Below, piece after piece: positions 1-6,358 of a DNA stretch of 26,283 bases. Under the pieces are notes generated by a model, which made no database searches, had not been told where the DNA came from, and saw only the letters and a program-made list of their open reading frames with translations. This stretch comes from Treponema sp. (lineage in GTDB: Bacteria > Spirochaetota > Spirochaetia > Treponematales > Breznakiellaceae), in NCBI GenBank assembly GCA_031288815.1, contig JAITQR010000102.1, forward strand, positions 1 through 26,283, written 5' to 3'. How positions within the stretch are numbered: position 1 is the stretch's first letter; each line of letters starts with the position of its first letter. Both the position numbers and the translations under genes were made by a program.

Positions 1-857
1 AGCCAGCGTTTGCTCATCACCGTATGGGTCAGGTTGAGCCGGGAGAATTCGATCTGCCGGGAGGGGAAGACTTCCGCCTCCCTGATAAACCACTCGTAGA
101 GGGGCCGGTGGATCTCGTACTCCAGGGAACAGAGGGAGTGGGTGATCCCCTCCTTCGCGTCCGACAGGGGATGCTGGAAGTCGTACATGGGGTAGATGCA
201 CCACTTGTCCCCGGTACGGTAGTGGTGTTCCCGCCGGATACGGTACATCACCGGGTCCCGCATCAGGAGGTTAGGGTGGACCATATCGATCTTGGCCCTC
301 AGGGTCTTGGCCCCGTCGGCAAATTCCCCGGCCCGCATGCGGGCGAAGAGGTCCAGGTTCTCCTCCACGCCGCGGTCGCGGTAGGGGCTGTTCCGGCCCG
401 GGGGCGTCACGATGCCGGTCTTCCCGTCGTTCTTGTCCGCCAGCGCGGTTCCCCGGTATTCGCTGATCTCCTCGTCGGAGAGGTCGTCCACATAGGCGTG
501 CCCCTTCCCGATGATCTTTACCGCCAGATCGTAGAGGTACTCGTAGTAATCCGACGCGTAGTACTCCCGATCCTCCCAGTCGTAGCCCATCCACTTAACG
601 TCCCGCTTGATGGCTTCCACGTAGGAGATATCCTCTTTTTCCGGGTTGGTGTCGTCGAAGCGGAGGTTGCACTTTCCGCCGAAACGTTCCGCCATGCTAA
701 AGTCGATGTAAAAGGCCTTGCAGTGGCCGAGATGAAGCCAGCCGTTGGGTTCCGGGGGGAAGCGGGTATGGACGTAACTAAACCGGCCGGAAGCCAGATC
801 CTCTTTGATGAATTCGCTGATAAAGTCGTTCCCCCCAGGGATCTCCGCAGTTTCCAT
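1..857 (-). CDS. glnS: Glutaminyl-tRNA synthetase, 5' part (cut by window edge)
   Basis: This class I aminoacyl-tRNA synthetase charges tRNA-Gln with glutamine in the cytoplasm. The frame is open from the ATG at 857 to the window edge, giving 285 residues and no stop. The HIGH signature is seen as [16 protein letters not shown] near residues 32-47, followed by [12 protein letters not shown], a tRNA-Gln recognition region with [16 protein letters not shown] and [11 protein letters not shown], and a KMSKS-type VMSKRW at the very edge. PPEPNG with HLGH and the THSLC block mark GlnRS and not bacterial GluRS. The ATG follows AAAGGAG at good spacing. The C-terminal anticodon-binding beta-barrels lie outside the window. 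GlnRS is not universal in bacteria (many use GltX plus GatCAB), so its presence in a spirochaete is worth noting. Confidence 0.95.
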   Translation of the reverse strand, partial: METAEIPGGNDFISEFIKEDLASGRFSYVHTRFPPEPNGWLHLGHCKAFYIDFSMAERFGGKCNLRFDDTNPEKEDISYVEAIKRDVKWMGYDWEDREYYASDYYEYLYDLAVKIIGKGHAYVDDLSDEEISEYRGTALADKNDGKTGIVTPPGRNSPYRDRGVEENLDLFARMRAGEFADGAKTLRAKIDMVHPNLLMRDPVMYRIRREHHYRTGDKWCIYPMYDFQHPLSDAKEGITHSLCSLEYEIHRPLYEWFIREAEVFPSRQIEFSRLNLTHTVMSKRW

Positions 858-947
858 ACATGCTCCTTTGATACAGTACAAACCCCGGCAAACCGACGCT
901 TCGCGGCATGCCCATTAACCGGGATTTTCGCAAACCGCGTAAAACAG

Positions 948-992
948 CCCGATTATCGGGATTTTTTGCGTAAAGGGGCGTTCACGCGCCCC
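948..992. repeat. Two short hairpins between the 202-aa gene and glnS
   Basis: CCCGATTATCGGG at 948-960 is followed on the plus strand by a T-run. GGGGCG and CGCCCC at 975-980 and 987-992 form a second stem. They lie in the 165-nt gap between the minus-strand gene ending at 1023 and glnS. On the minus strand the T-tracts are poor, so a terminator for the upstream gene is possible but weak. The sequence CGGGATTTT-CGC occurs twice here (about 920-935 and 957-970), an imperfect tandem duplication. Confidence 0.4.
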
Positions 993-1022
993 GGGTAAAG
1001 AATTCACGAGCGTAACGGGCTC

Positions 1023-1631
1023 CTAGAAATCCGTAAGGTAGCAGATCCCGATAAGCAGTACCGGCCAAAGGTCACCGGGATCGGCCGGTTTCCCCGCTGT
1101 CCCGCCGTTCTTGTCCCCGTGACAGTTGGTTTCCACATAGCGCAAAAGTTGTCCGCCATACCACCAGAACAGCCCCATTTGGATATCGATACGCAGGGCG
1201 TATTCGATGAAATCCTCGTGGGTACTCTGGGCCCCGAAAAAGAGGTAGGCCAGTTCTTCCAGAATTACCCCGAAATGGCGCAGGGCTTTTTGCAGATCCC
1301 CCTGTTCGATCTCCTCGATGAAGGAGGGGAGTCTGTCTTCGAGTTTCTCTTTGCGGATCTCGTCGGCCTTTTCAACCCAGGTCTTTCTGATAAGCAGATC
1401 CAGGTTGTTCTGGAAATGCTCAAGGAAATGGCGCAGCTCCTCCCCGGTCTTGCTTGCCTTAAGAAGGCGCTGGTAATCGGCGGCAATCCCCAAAATTTCG
1501 GCGAAAGCCGCGGCCGCGGCCGGCTCCGGCCCCTTGCCCGCGGGGAATCCCTTTGGGGGAAAGAGCTTTTCCGCCGCTTTCCGGTATTCCGCGGGAATTG
1601 ATTTATTGTCATAGAGAGTGGAGCCGCGCAT
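1023..1631 (-). CDS. Conserved-looking hypothetical protein, 202 aa
   Basis: I do not recognise a family. The protein is soluble, with no signal peptide and mostly helical character. It has charged amphipathic stretches in the middle (residues about 60-125) and an aromatic-rich patch near residue 155 (GLFWWYGGQLL). The C-terminal tail is Gly/Pro-rich and then hydrophobic. The ATG at 1631 has no Shine-Dalgarno sequence. A perfect TTGACA ends 29 nt upstream, which fits a leaderless transcript. It lies between the Nudix gene (131-nt gap) and glnS (165-nt gap) on the same strand, but nothing shows that it acts with them. The longest competing frame on the other strand has no start signal, and the codon usage of this frame matches its neighbours. 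Confidence 0.75.
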   Translation of the reverse strand: MRGSTLYDNKSIPAEYRKAAEKLFPPKGFPAGKGPEPAAAAAFAEILGIAADYQRLLKASKTGEELRHFLEHFQNNLDLLIRKTWVEKADEIRKEKLEDRLPSFIEEIEQGDLQKALRHFGVILEELAYLFFGAQSTHEDFIEYALRIDIQMGLFWWYGGQLLRYVETNCHGDKNGGTAGKPADPGDLWPVLLIGICYLTDF

Positions 1632-1666
1632 GGATTAACCATGCTGAGAAAAGGGGAGTATGTCAA
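1632..1666 (-). promoter_or_regulatory. Putative leaderless promoter of the 202-aa gene
   Basis: On the minus strand a perfect TTGACA (1666 to 1661) is followed 17 nt later by a weak -10, CATGGT (1643 to 1638), and then 6 nt to the ATG. There is no Shine-Dalgarno sequence between the -10 and the ATG. Transcription would start at or next to the start codon. The -10 match is only 3 of 6 bases. Confidence 0.45.
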
Positions 1667-1762
1667 GCTTAGGCGAAGACTTGGACGAGGGCCCGGCGTA
1701 CGCCAAGAGGGGCCGCGATCCGATGGTTTACCCTTTTCCCAAAGGGAATACCAGGACGGCTA

Positions 1763-2311
1763 TTATGGACAGTACGTTTCCAGCCATGCCCGCAGGGCCC
1801 GCCTGGTGGAATCGAAGGCAAGTTCCTCGAGTTTAAGGTCTTCGGGTTTGATAAAGCGGACCCCGCCTATTTCCCCGGCCTGGAGCCGGAGATCCGCTTC
1901 GCTTAGGTCCGGCGCGTCCAGGGTGAAGAACAGATCGCAGGTGTTGTAGCTGACATCGCGGTAGGGGTATACGTTGGGAAAAGAGGCAAAGAGGCTGAGC
2001 CCCTTTGGGACCGTTCCTTTGGCGGCTTCGGCCAGCGGCGCTTCCCAGCCGATTTCTTCCCGCAGTTCCCGCAGGAGTCCCTCCACCGCGCCTTCGCCGG
2101 GGTCTATAAAACCTCCGGGCAGATCGAGTTTCCCTCTGGCGGGTTCCTTTCCCCGGACCAGGAAGACAAGTCCCTGTCCGGAGCGGATTACGCAGCCGGT
2201 GGCGGCGGCGGTGTTGTGGTAATAAACGAAACCGCATTCTGGGCAGGAGAATTTGTGACTTCCGTCAAAGCGAATCTCCACAGATCCGCAGACGGGGCAG
2301 TAATTCCACAT
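1763..2311 (-). CDS. Nudix hydrolase with N-terminal zinc ribbon
   Basis: This is a predicted cytoplasmic Mg-dependent pyrophosphohydrolase of 182 residues. Cys5, Cys8, Cys23 and Cys26 (CPVC and CPEC) form a zinc ribbon like that in front of NADH-pyrophosphatase-type Nudix proteins. The Nudix box spans residues 67-89: G67, E73, then RELREEIGW (81-89). It matches the G-x5-E-x7-REUxEExGU consensus completely, so the metal-binding glutamates are present. The substrate cannot be read from sequence; nucleotide sugars, NADH or ADP-ribose are typical for this architecture. The ATG at 2311 lacks a Shine-Dalgarno sequence and carries a promoter-like pair just upstream. The gene diverges from the thioesterase gene at 2550. 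Confidence 0.92.
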   Translation of the reverse strand: MWNYCPVCGSVEIRFDGSHKFSCPECGFVYYHNTAAATGCVIRSGQGLVFLVRGKEPARGKLDLPGGFIDPGEGAVEGLLRELREEIGWEAPLAEAAKGTVPKGLSLFASFPNVYPYRDVSYNTCDLFFTLDAPDLSEADLRLQAGEIGGVRFIKPEDLKLEELAFDSTRRALRAWLETYCP

Positions 2312-2347
2312 GGGCTAGAGGATAGCACCCACGGGGGAGGGAGGCAA
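2312..2347 (-). promoter_or_regulatory. Putative leaderless promoter of the Nudix gene
   Basis: On the minus strand TTGCCT (2347 to 2342; 4 of 6 to TTGACA), a 17-nt spacer and TATCCT (2324 to 2319; 4 of 6 to TATAAT) end 7 nt before the ATG. The intervening CTAGCCC has no Shine-Dalgarno character. This is the expected geometry for a start site on the ATG. Confidence 0.5.
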
Positions 2348-2514
2348 GCGGCGGCGCGGAGAGGGCGGGGCTATACCGGATACAATAGAGATACTCTGTA
2401 CCCTATACCCCATATATATGCTATATACCTGTACATACGCCGTGTATGGTATGGATACTATGGGCGGGTTGCGCGGGCCTTTCACTTGGAAAAATTATGG
2501 CGCGTCGCGCGCGC

Positions 2515-2549
2515 TTGACAAAGGAAACCGTTGGGGGAACCATAGGCTC
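2515..2549 (+). promoter_or_regulatory. Putative promoter of the thioesterase gene
   Basis: A perfect TTGACA at 2515-2520 lies 29 nt before the chosen ATG, the same distance as for the gene starting at 1631. No good -10 is present: AACCAT lies at 17-nt spacing and CATAGG at 20. A GGGGGAA about 10 nt before the ATG could act as a weak ribosome site, so leaderless initiation is less certain here. Upstream (2371-2460) lies an unusual stretch of repeated TATA words. Confidence 0.4.
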
Positions 2550-2954
2550 ATGGTATCCCAACGCAATCTGCAGGTTCGTACTTACGAATGCGATAGTTAC
2601 GATCATGTGAACAACGCCAATTACCTGAATTACCTGGAATACGGGCGTTACGAATTTCTTAAAGACGTGGGGTTTGACTATCCCGCCGTGGTAAAAGCCG
2701 GTTACGGGGTTTATGTAGCCCGGGTGGAGATAGACTACAAACGATCCGCCCTGCCGGACGATCAGCTCCTGATCAAAACCTGGCCCATCAAGAAGGGGGC
2801 GGTGAGCGGGACATTCGCCCAGGAAATATGGCGGGGGGAAGAACTTCTGGTAAAGGCGAAGGTTACCTGGGCTTTTGTGGATTCCCGGGGTATACCCGCG
2901 AAGATTCCCGCCGAATTCGATTTGCCGGGCCTTAAACCGGAACAAAACCCCTGA
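2550..2954 (+). CDS. Hotdog-fold acyl-CoA thioesterase (4HBT/YbgC type)
   Basis: This 134-residue protein has the size of a single-hotdog thioesterase that hydrolyses acyl-CoA in the cytoplasm. The signature YECDSYDHVNNANYLNYLEYGR (residues 12-33) carries the 4HBT pattern, an aspartate (Asp15) four residues before His19 followed by VNN, on the central helix. VYVARVEIDYKRSA and the later VTWAFVDSRG strand are also typical. The open frame extends 44 codons upstream, but that part is low in family similarity and overlaps a TATA-rich, promoter-like region, so I start at the ATG at 2550 directly before the conserved strand. The substrate is unknown. It is followed after 50 nt by the beta-barrel-like gene, which has its own promoter-like site. 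Confidence 0.88.
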   Translation: MVSQRNLQVRTYECDSYDHVNNANYLNYLEYGRYEFLKDVGFDYPAVVKAGYGVYVARVEIDYKRSALPDDQLLIKTWPIKKGAVSGTFAQEIWRGEELLVKAKVTWAFVDSRGIPAKIPAEFDLPGLKPEQNP

Positions 2955-2968
2955 TATTTGCGTTTGTA

Positions 2969-3004
2969 TTAAACTGCCCCGCATAGCCGCGCCCTATATA
3001 GGGC
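2969..3004 (+). promoter_or_regulatory. Putative leaderless promoter, TTAAAC/CTATATAGG type
   Basis: TTAAAC at 2969-2974 is followed by CTATATAGGG at 2994-3003, with the ATG at 3005. The TATATA box ends only 4 nt before the ATG, leaving no room for a Shine-Dalgarno sequence. The same arrangement, with nearly the same bases, precedes the lipoprotein gene at 20628. Confidence 0.5.
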
Positions 3005-4708
3005 ATGAATTTCTTTTCTTTTCGGACAGGAGTAAGGGTTTTTTTGACGCTGGCCCTGCTTCGGCCGGGCATCCTGTTTGCGGAAACACCGGAACCCGCA
3101 GAGCATAACGGGGTTTCTCCATCCCCCTTCGCCTGGTCTCTCCTCTGGAGCGGCGTCTGGGAGGATAAGAAGACCCTTACCCAGCGGGGAGATCTCCGGC
3201 TTAGTCTCCCCCGGCAGGGCTTAAGCCTGCGTTCGGAGATCCTGGACAAGGAAGCCGCCGAATTGTACTGGCCTTGGGAGCGTCCTTCGGTGTTTGCCCG
3301 GTCTTTTGACGGTTCAGGCGCGGCCGTTCAGGGCGGGCTTTATCACAATCCCACCGGAACCCGGCTGCTTTACGGCGCTTTGGACGAGTGGGGGCTTCCC
3401 GCCCGGCTCCGTAATATCTGGCAGCGTTCCGCGCCTTTCGTGGAAAACCGGAAACCCTCAATGGCGGATCTCAAGACCGCGCCCGCCTCCTCGGCCGATC
3501 CGGAATTCTACCTCTACCTGGGAAGCCCCCGCCTGAGCTTTCCCTTCCGGGGCGCCGAAAGGGCAGGCAAGACCGCGGGTGAAAATACCGGCAAAAACAC
3601 CGGCGGGAGCGGCGCTGAAAATGCCACCGGCGCCAAGGGTGAAGACCCGGCCGAACTTGTCGCTTTGCGGGGTTTCGGTTCCGCCCGTTTAGGCCGGTCC
3701 GAGCGTCCCGCCTTCGGCGGCGGGCTTGAGGGATGGTTCGGCGGGAAGTTGAACGTAAACCTTGAGGGTTTCTATACCGGATGGACTCTGCCGGCAAAAA
3801 AAAGTTCCGCCTGGTTTTCCGAAACCCCGCCTCTGCCGGAACGGGATTTCAGGCTTTACGGCCTGGGGCTCCTGATGGACACCCGGTTTTTCGGCCTGAG
3901 TTCCGACTGGGCCTGGTCGGAGACTTTCGCCTGGGGCAGGGATCTTTACGGGGCCCTGGGGCTGCGGATAGGCCGGGCCGGCGCGGCGGCGCTAAAAGGC
4001 TGGCAGTTTTCCCTGGCGGCGGATAGGGCCGGGGCCTGTTTCACCGGCAGCGACGGTTCCAACCCGGCGGCGGGGTTCAGAACAGGGGCAAAGATCGAAT
4101 GGCGGGGGAGGGGAGGCCGTCTTTTCCGGACAAACGCCGCCCTGTGGAGTCCCGGTTTGGAAGAATCCTTTAACCGTGTCTCCGCGGGCCTCTACTACCG
4201 GCTGCCCCCCGGGCGGGGGCCTTTCTCTGTAAACCGGTTTTCCCTTTCCGCGGATCGGGACGGGCGGGATGGGGAAAAAACCCTGGACGGCATCGAGGGC
4301 GCCATGGGTTTTGGTATCAGACCCCGAGCCTTTCCTCCCTGGTTTTTCGAGTTCCTCCTGGGAGAGCCCGGCCCGGGAGAAACGGGGGGCTTTCTCACCG
4401 ATTTCCTGTTCAGCCCCTTGAATTTTCAGGCCTCCGCCTCTCTCAGGGGAATTCGGGCGGAGACTTATCCGCCGTCCTACGCCTTTTATTCCCTCAGGGC
4501 CGGGGGGGATCTCTACTGGTCCCCGAAATTCTTTCAATTCAGGCTGGGCTTGGCTTACGGGGAAGAGGACGGTAAAGAGGGCCTCTGGGATTTTTCTTTT
4601 TCGGCGGGAGTCCACGGGAAACCGGGCAGGTTTAACTTCAAGATCGCCTCGGCGGATTTTCCCGGCCTCTGGGCTTATACCCTTTCCTGGCGTCTGGAAA
4701 AGAACTGA
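3005..4708 (+). CDS. Secreted, beta-barrel-like outer membrane protein candidate
   Basis: The family is not recognised. The 567-residue protein starts with a basic and hydrophobic signal peptide (about residues 1-26, cleavage likely after LFA). The mature part is rich in Gly, Arg, Phe, Trp and Tyr, with short alternating hydrophobic strands, for example LNVNLEGFYTGWTL, ALWSPGLEESFNRVSAGLYYRL and FQFRLGLAYGEED. It ends in strands with aromatic residues (WAYTLSWRLEKN), as in outer membrane barrels. A low-complexity Gly/Asn/Thr/Lys insert at residues about 183-215 resembles a surface loop or linker. No lipobox is present. Barrel identity is inferred from composition and strand pattern only. The gene has its own leaderless-type promoter. 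Confidence 0.75.
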   Translation: MNFFSFRTGVRVFLTLALLRPGILFAETPEPAEHNGVSPSPFAWSLLWSGVWEDKKTLTQRGDLRLSLPRQGLSLRSEILDKEAAELYWPWERPSVFARSFDGSGAAVQGGLYHNPTGTRLLYGALDEWGLPARLRNIWQRSAPFVENRKPSMADLKTAPASSADPEFYLYLGSPRLSFPFRGAERAGKTAGENTGKNTGGSGAENATGAKGEDPAELVALRGFGSARLGRSERPAFGGGLEGWFGGKLNVNLEGFYTGWTLPAKKSSAWFSETPPLPERDFRLYGLGLLMDTRFFGLSSDWAWSETFAWGRDLYGALGLRIGRAGAAALKGWQFSLAADRAGACFTGSDGSNPAAGFRTGAKIEWRGRGGRLFRTNAALWSPGLEESFNRVSAGLYYRLPPGRGPFSVNRFSLSADRDGRDGEKTLDGIEGAMGFGIRPRAFPPWFFEFLLGEPGPGETGGFLTDFLFSPLNFQASASLRGIRAETYPPSYAFYSLRAGGDLYWSPKFFQFRLGLAYGEEDGKEGLWDFSFSAGVHGKPGRFNFKIASADFPGLWAYTLSWRLEKN

Positions 4709-4784
4709 GGCGATCCAGATTCAAGGCATCCAATGCCGCGATTCCAGGATCCGGCATTCCGGCTTCCGGATTTTAAAAACCCGT

Positions 4785-4808
4785 CTTTTCCGCCGGGCCG
4801 GGGAAAAG
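4785..4808. terminator. Possible terminator hairpin after the beta-barrel-like gene
   Basis: CTTTTCC (4785-4791) and GGAAAAG (4802-4808) pair perfectly around a GC-rich loop, in the 236-nt gap between two convergent genes. There is no clear T-tract, so termination is uncertain. Confidence 0.35.
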
Positions 4809-4860
4809 GCATTTATGCCGTTTTACGGGCGAAGCGCGGCAAACTCCTGGCGGCGCCGCG

Positions 4861-4889
4861 TTTTATTCGTAGCGAAGGGTTTAATATCC
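4861..4889 (+). repeat. 29-bp direct repeat, left copy, flanking the MFS gene
   Basis: The core GCGAAGGGTTTAATA is identical to the copy at 6235-6263, and about 25-26 of the 29 positions match overall. It is followed by the hairpin CCCGC-TTGC-GCGGG (4895-4908) and then GAGCTTTA. The right copy is likewise followed by a palindrome and GAAGCTTTA, so the repeated unit is about 50-65 bp long. Confidence 0.7.
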
Positions 4890-4944
4890 AAGAGCCCGCT
4901 TGCGCGGGAGCTTTAGGGCGTTCTTAGGGTAGTAAACCTTGAGT

Positions 4945-6204
4945 CTAACCACCACGGGAAAACAGCATGCCTCGTCCTTCAGGGCGAGGTATGTTGATAA
5001 AAACCGCGACGATGATTACAAAAACAAGGGGGAAGATGATAGAGGCCAGTATCCCTGTCTGAAGGGGGGCCGCGCCCGGGGGGAACCTGAGTTTCCCAAG
5101 CGCGCCTTCCGAAGCCGCCAGATCCGTAACGGCGCCGGTCACCCAGGGCCCCAGGGAGCAGCCCAGGTCTCCCATGAGGGCCAGGACGGCGAAAAGGGCG
5201 GCCCCGCCCCGGGGAAAGCGGGCGCTGGAAAGGGAGAACGTGGCGGGCCACATGATGCTTACCGAAAACCCGGTCATCCCGCAGGCGATAAGCTGTACCA
5301 GGGGATGGGGAACGAGGGAGATCCCCAGGTAGCAGAGAATACAGAGGAGGCCGCAAAAAAGCATGGAGGGAAAAAGGGGCAGCCTGGCGCCACCTATCCC
5401 GTACAGCACGCGTCCCGTTCCCATAAGGAGGGCGAACATGGCGGGGCCGAAGATGTCGCCCAGAACCTTCGGGGTTCCCAGGGCTTTTTCCGCGAAAAGG
5501 GACGCCCACTGGGCCACCGCCTGTTCACTGGCCCCGGCGCAGAGCATCATGAGAAGGCAGACGGAAAAAACCGGCGATTTGGCAAGCTTCCGCAGTTTTA
5601 CGGCCTCCCTTTCCGGCAGCATCGGCGTCATGGGGACTTGGGTAAAAAGGAACAGGTTCCCCAGGGGAACCAGGGCCCAGAGAAGGGGAAGAATATACCA
5701 GTTCCCCCGGCCAAAGAGGGAAAGGAGGAAGGTGGAGAGGAGGATCACCGTCATCTGCCCCCAGCAGTAAAACGAATGGAGAAGGCTCATGGCCGCGGGT
5801 TTTCCGCCCGGTTCCCCGGGGATGCCGTCCACCACGGGACTTACCAGCACCTCCAGGAGCCCTCCGCCGAATCCATAGATCGTAACGGCTATGACCAGGG
5901 CGGCGTAAACCGGTTTTACAAAGAGGGGCAGGATCCCCAGGAGGATAAGGCCGGCGGCGCTGAAAGCCTGGGCGGCCACCAGGAGGGGACGGTAACCGAT
6001 AGGGTTCGCCAGTTTGATGCAGAGGGCGTCCACCCCCAACTGAACCATAAAATTGATCAGTACCAGGGAGCCCAGCCCCCGGTAGGAGACTCCGTAGCTC
6101 TCCGAAAAAACGATGAAAAGAAGAGGGGCCAGGTTATTGACAATGGCCTGAACCACGTAGCCGCAGTAGCAGGCGTAGCGGGTAGAACGAAAACCGAACC
6201 GGAT
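4945..6204 (-). CDS. Major facilitator superfamily transporter, probable AUC start
   Basis: This integral inner-membrane carrier has about 12 hydrophobic segments. Segment 1 is YVVQAIVNNLAPLLFIVF and later ones include AALVIAVTIYGFGGGLLEVLVSPVVDG and MTGFSVSIMWPATFSLSSARFPRG. The substrate is unknown. The first canonical start is GTG at 6156, but it lies inside the first helix and has no ribosome site. The frame continues upstream, adding RFGFRSTRYACYCGY in front, which looks like genuine family sequence. A perfect TAGGAGG lies at 6217 to 6211, followed by CCC and two ATC codons. No ATG, GTG or TTG occurs in frame back to the stop at 6298-6300. I choose the ATC at 6204 (6-nt spacing), giving 419 residues. 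The gene diverges from the MATE gene and is flanked by direct repeats. Confidence 0.85.
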   Translation of the reverse strand: MRFGFRSTRYACYCGYVVQAIVNNLAPLLFIVFSESYGVSYRGLGSLVLINFMVQLGVDALCIKLANPIGYRPLLVAAQAFSAAGLILLGILPLFVKPVYAALVIAVTIYGFGGGLLEVLVSPVVDGIPGEPGGKPAAMSLLHSFYCWGQMTVILLSTFLLSLFGRGNWYILPLLWALVPLGNLFLFTQVPMTPMLPEREAVKLRKLAKSPVFSVCLLMMLCAGASEQAVAQWASLFAEKALGTPKVLGDIFGPAMFALLMGTGRVLYGIGGARLPLFPSMLFCGLLCILCYLGISLVPHPLVQLIACGMTGFSVSIMWPATFSLSSARFPRGGAALFAVLALMGDLGCSLGPWVTGAVTDLAASEGALGKLRFPPGAAPLQTGILASIIFPLVFVIIVAVFINIPRPEGRGMLFSRGG

Positions 6205-6210
6205 GATGGG

Positions 6211-6217
6211 CCTCCTA
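6211..6217 (-). promoter_or_regulatory. Ribosome binding site that decides the MFS start
   Basis: TAGGAGG on the minus strand is a near-perfect Shine-Dalgarno sequence. The only codons at suitable spacing are ATC (3 nt away) and ATC (6 nt away). It argues that translation starts near 6204, not at the GTG at 6156. Confidence 0.6.
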
Positions 6218-6234
6218 TTCGCGGCTATTCGGCT

Positions 6235-6263
6235 TTTTATTTGTGGCGAAGGGTTTAATACCC
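6235..6263 (+). repeat. 29-bp direct repeat, right copy, flanking the MFS gene
   Basis: Second copy of the repeat at 4861-4889, with the same orientation and three to four mismatches. It is followed by the perfect 12-bp palindrome CCGAAGCTTCGG and further on by GAAGCTTTA. It lies in the divergent MFS/MATE control region. Confidence 0.7.
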
Positions 6264-6321
6264 CGCCGAAGCTTCGGTATAGGTATCCACTGAAGCTTTA
6301 ATAATGTCAATGCGCCCTGCC

Positions 6322-6358
6322 TTTACTTTCACGCCTTAGTCTGGTATATCCATACACC
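6322..6358 (+). promoter_or_regulatory. Putative leaderless promoter of the MATE gene
   Basis: TTTACT at 6322-6327, a 17-nt spacer and TATATC at 6345-6350 are followed after 8 nt (CATACACC) by the ATG at 6359. No Shine-Dalgarno sequence is present, so the predicted start site falls on or just before the ATG. Confidence 0.5.

Noticed and set aside
24..998. 324-codon open frame on the plus strand
   Set aside because: It runs antisense to glnS, whose class I synthetase motifs are unmistakable on the minus strand. High GC at third codon positions opens the opposite frame.
2418..2549. N-terminal extension of the thioesterase
   Set aside because: Forty-four codons without family similarity run through a TATA-rich region and a TTGACA. 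The ATG at 2550 gives the normal family length.
4733..4927. 64-codon plus-strand frame
   Set aside because: It covers a hairpin and one copy of the direct repeat, and has no start signal. It is intergenic structure.
4939..6258. 439-codon open frame on the plus strand
   Set aside because: It is rich in Gly, Lys, Glu and His with no domain or start signal, and lies exactly antisense to the MFS transporter, which shows clear membrane helices.
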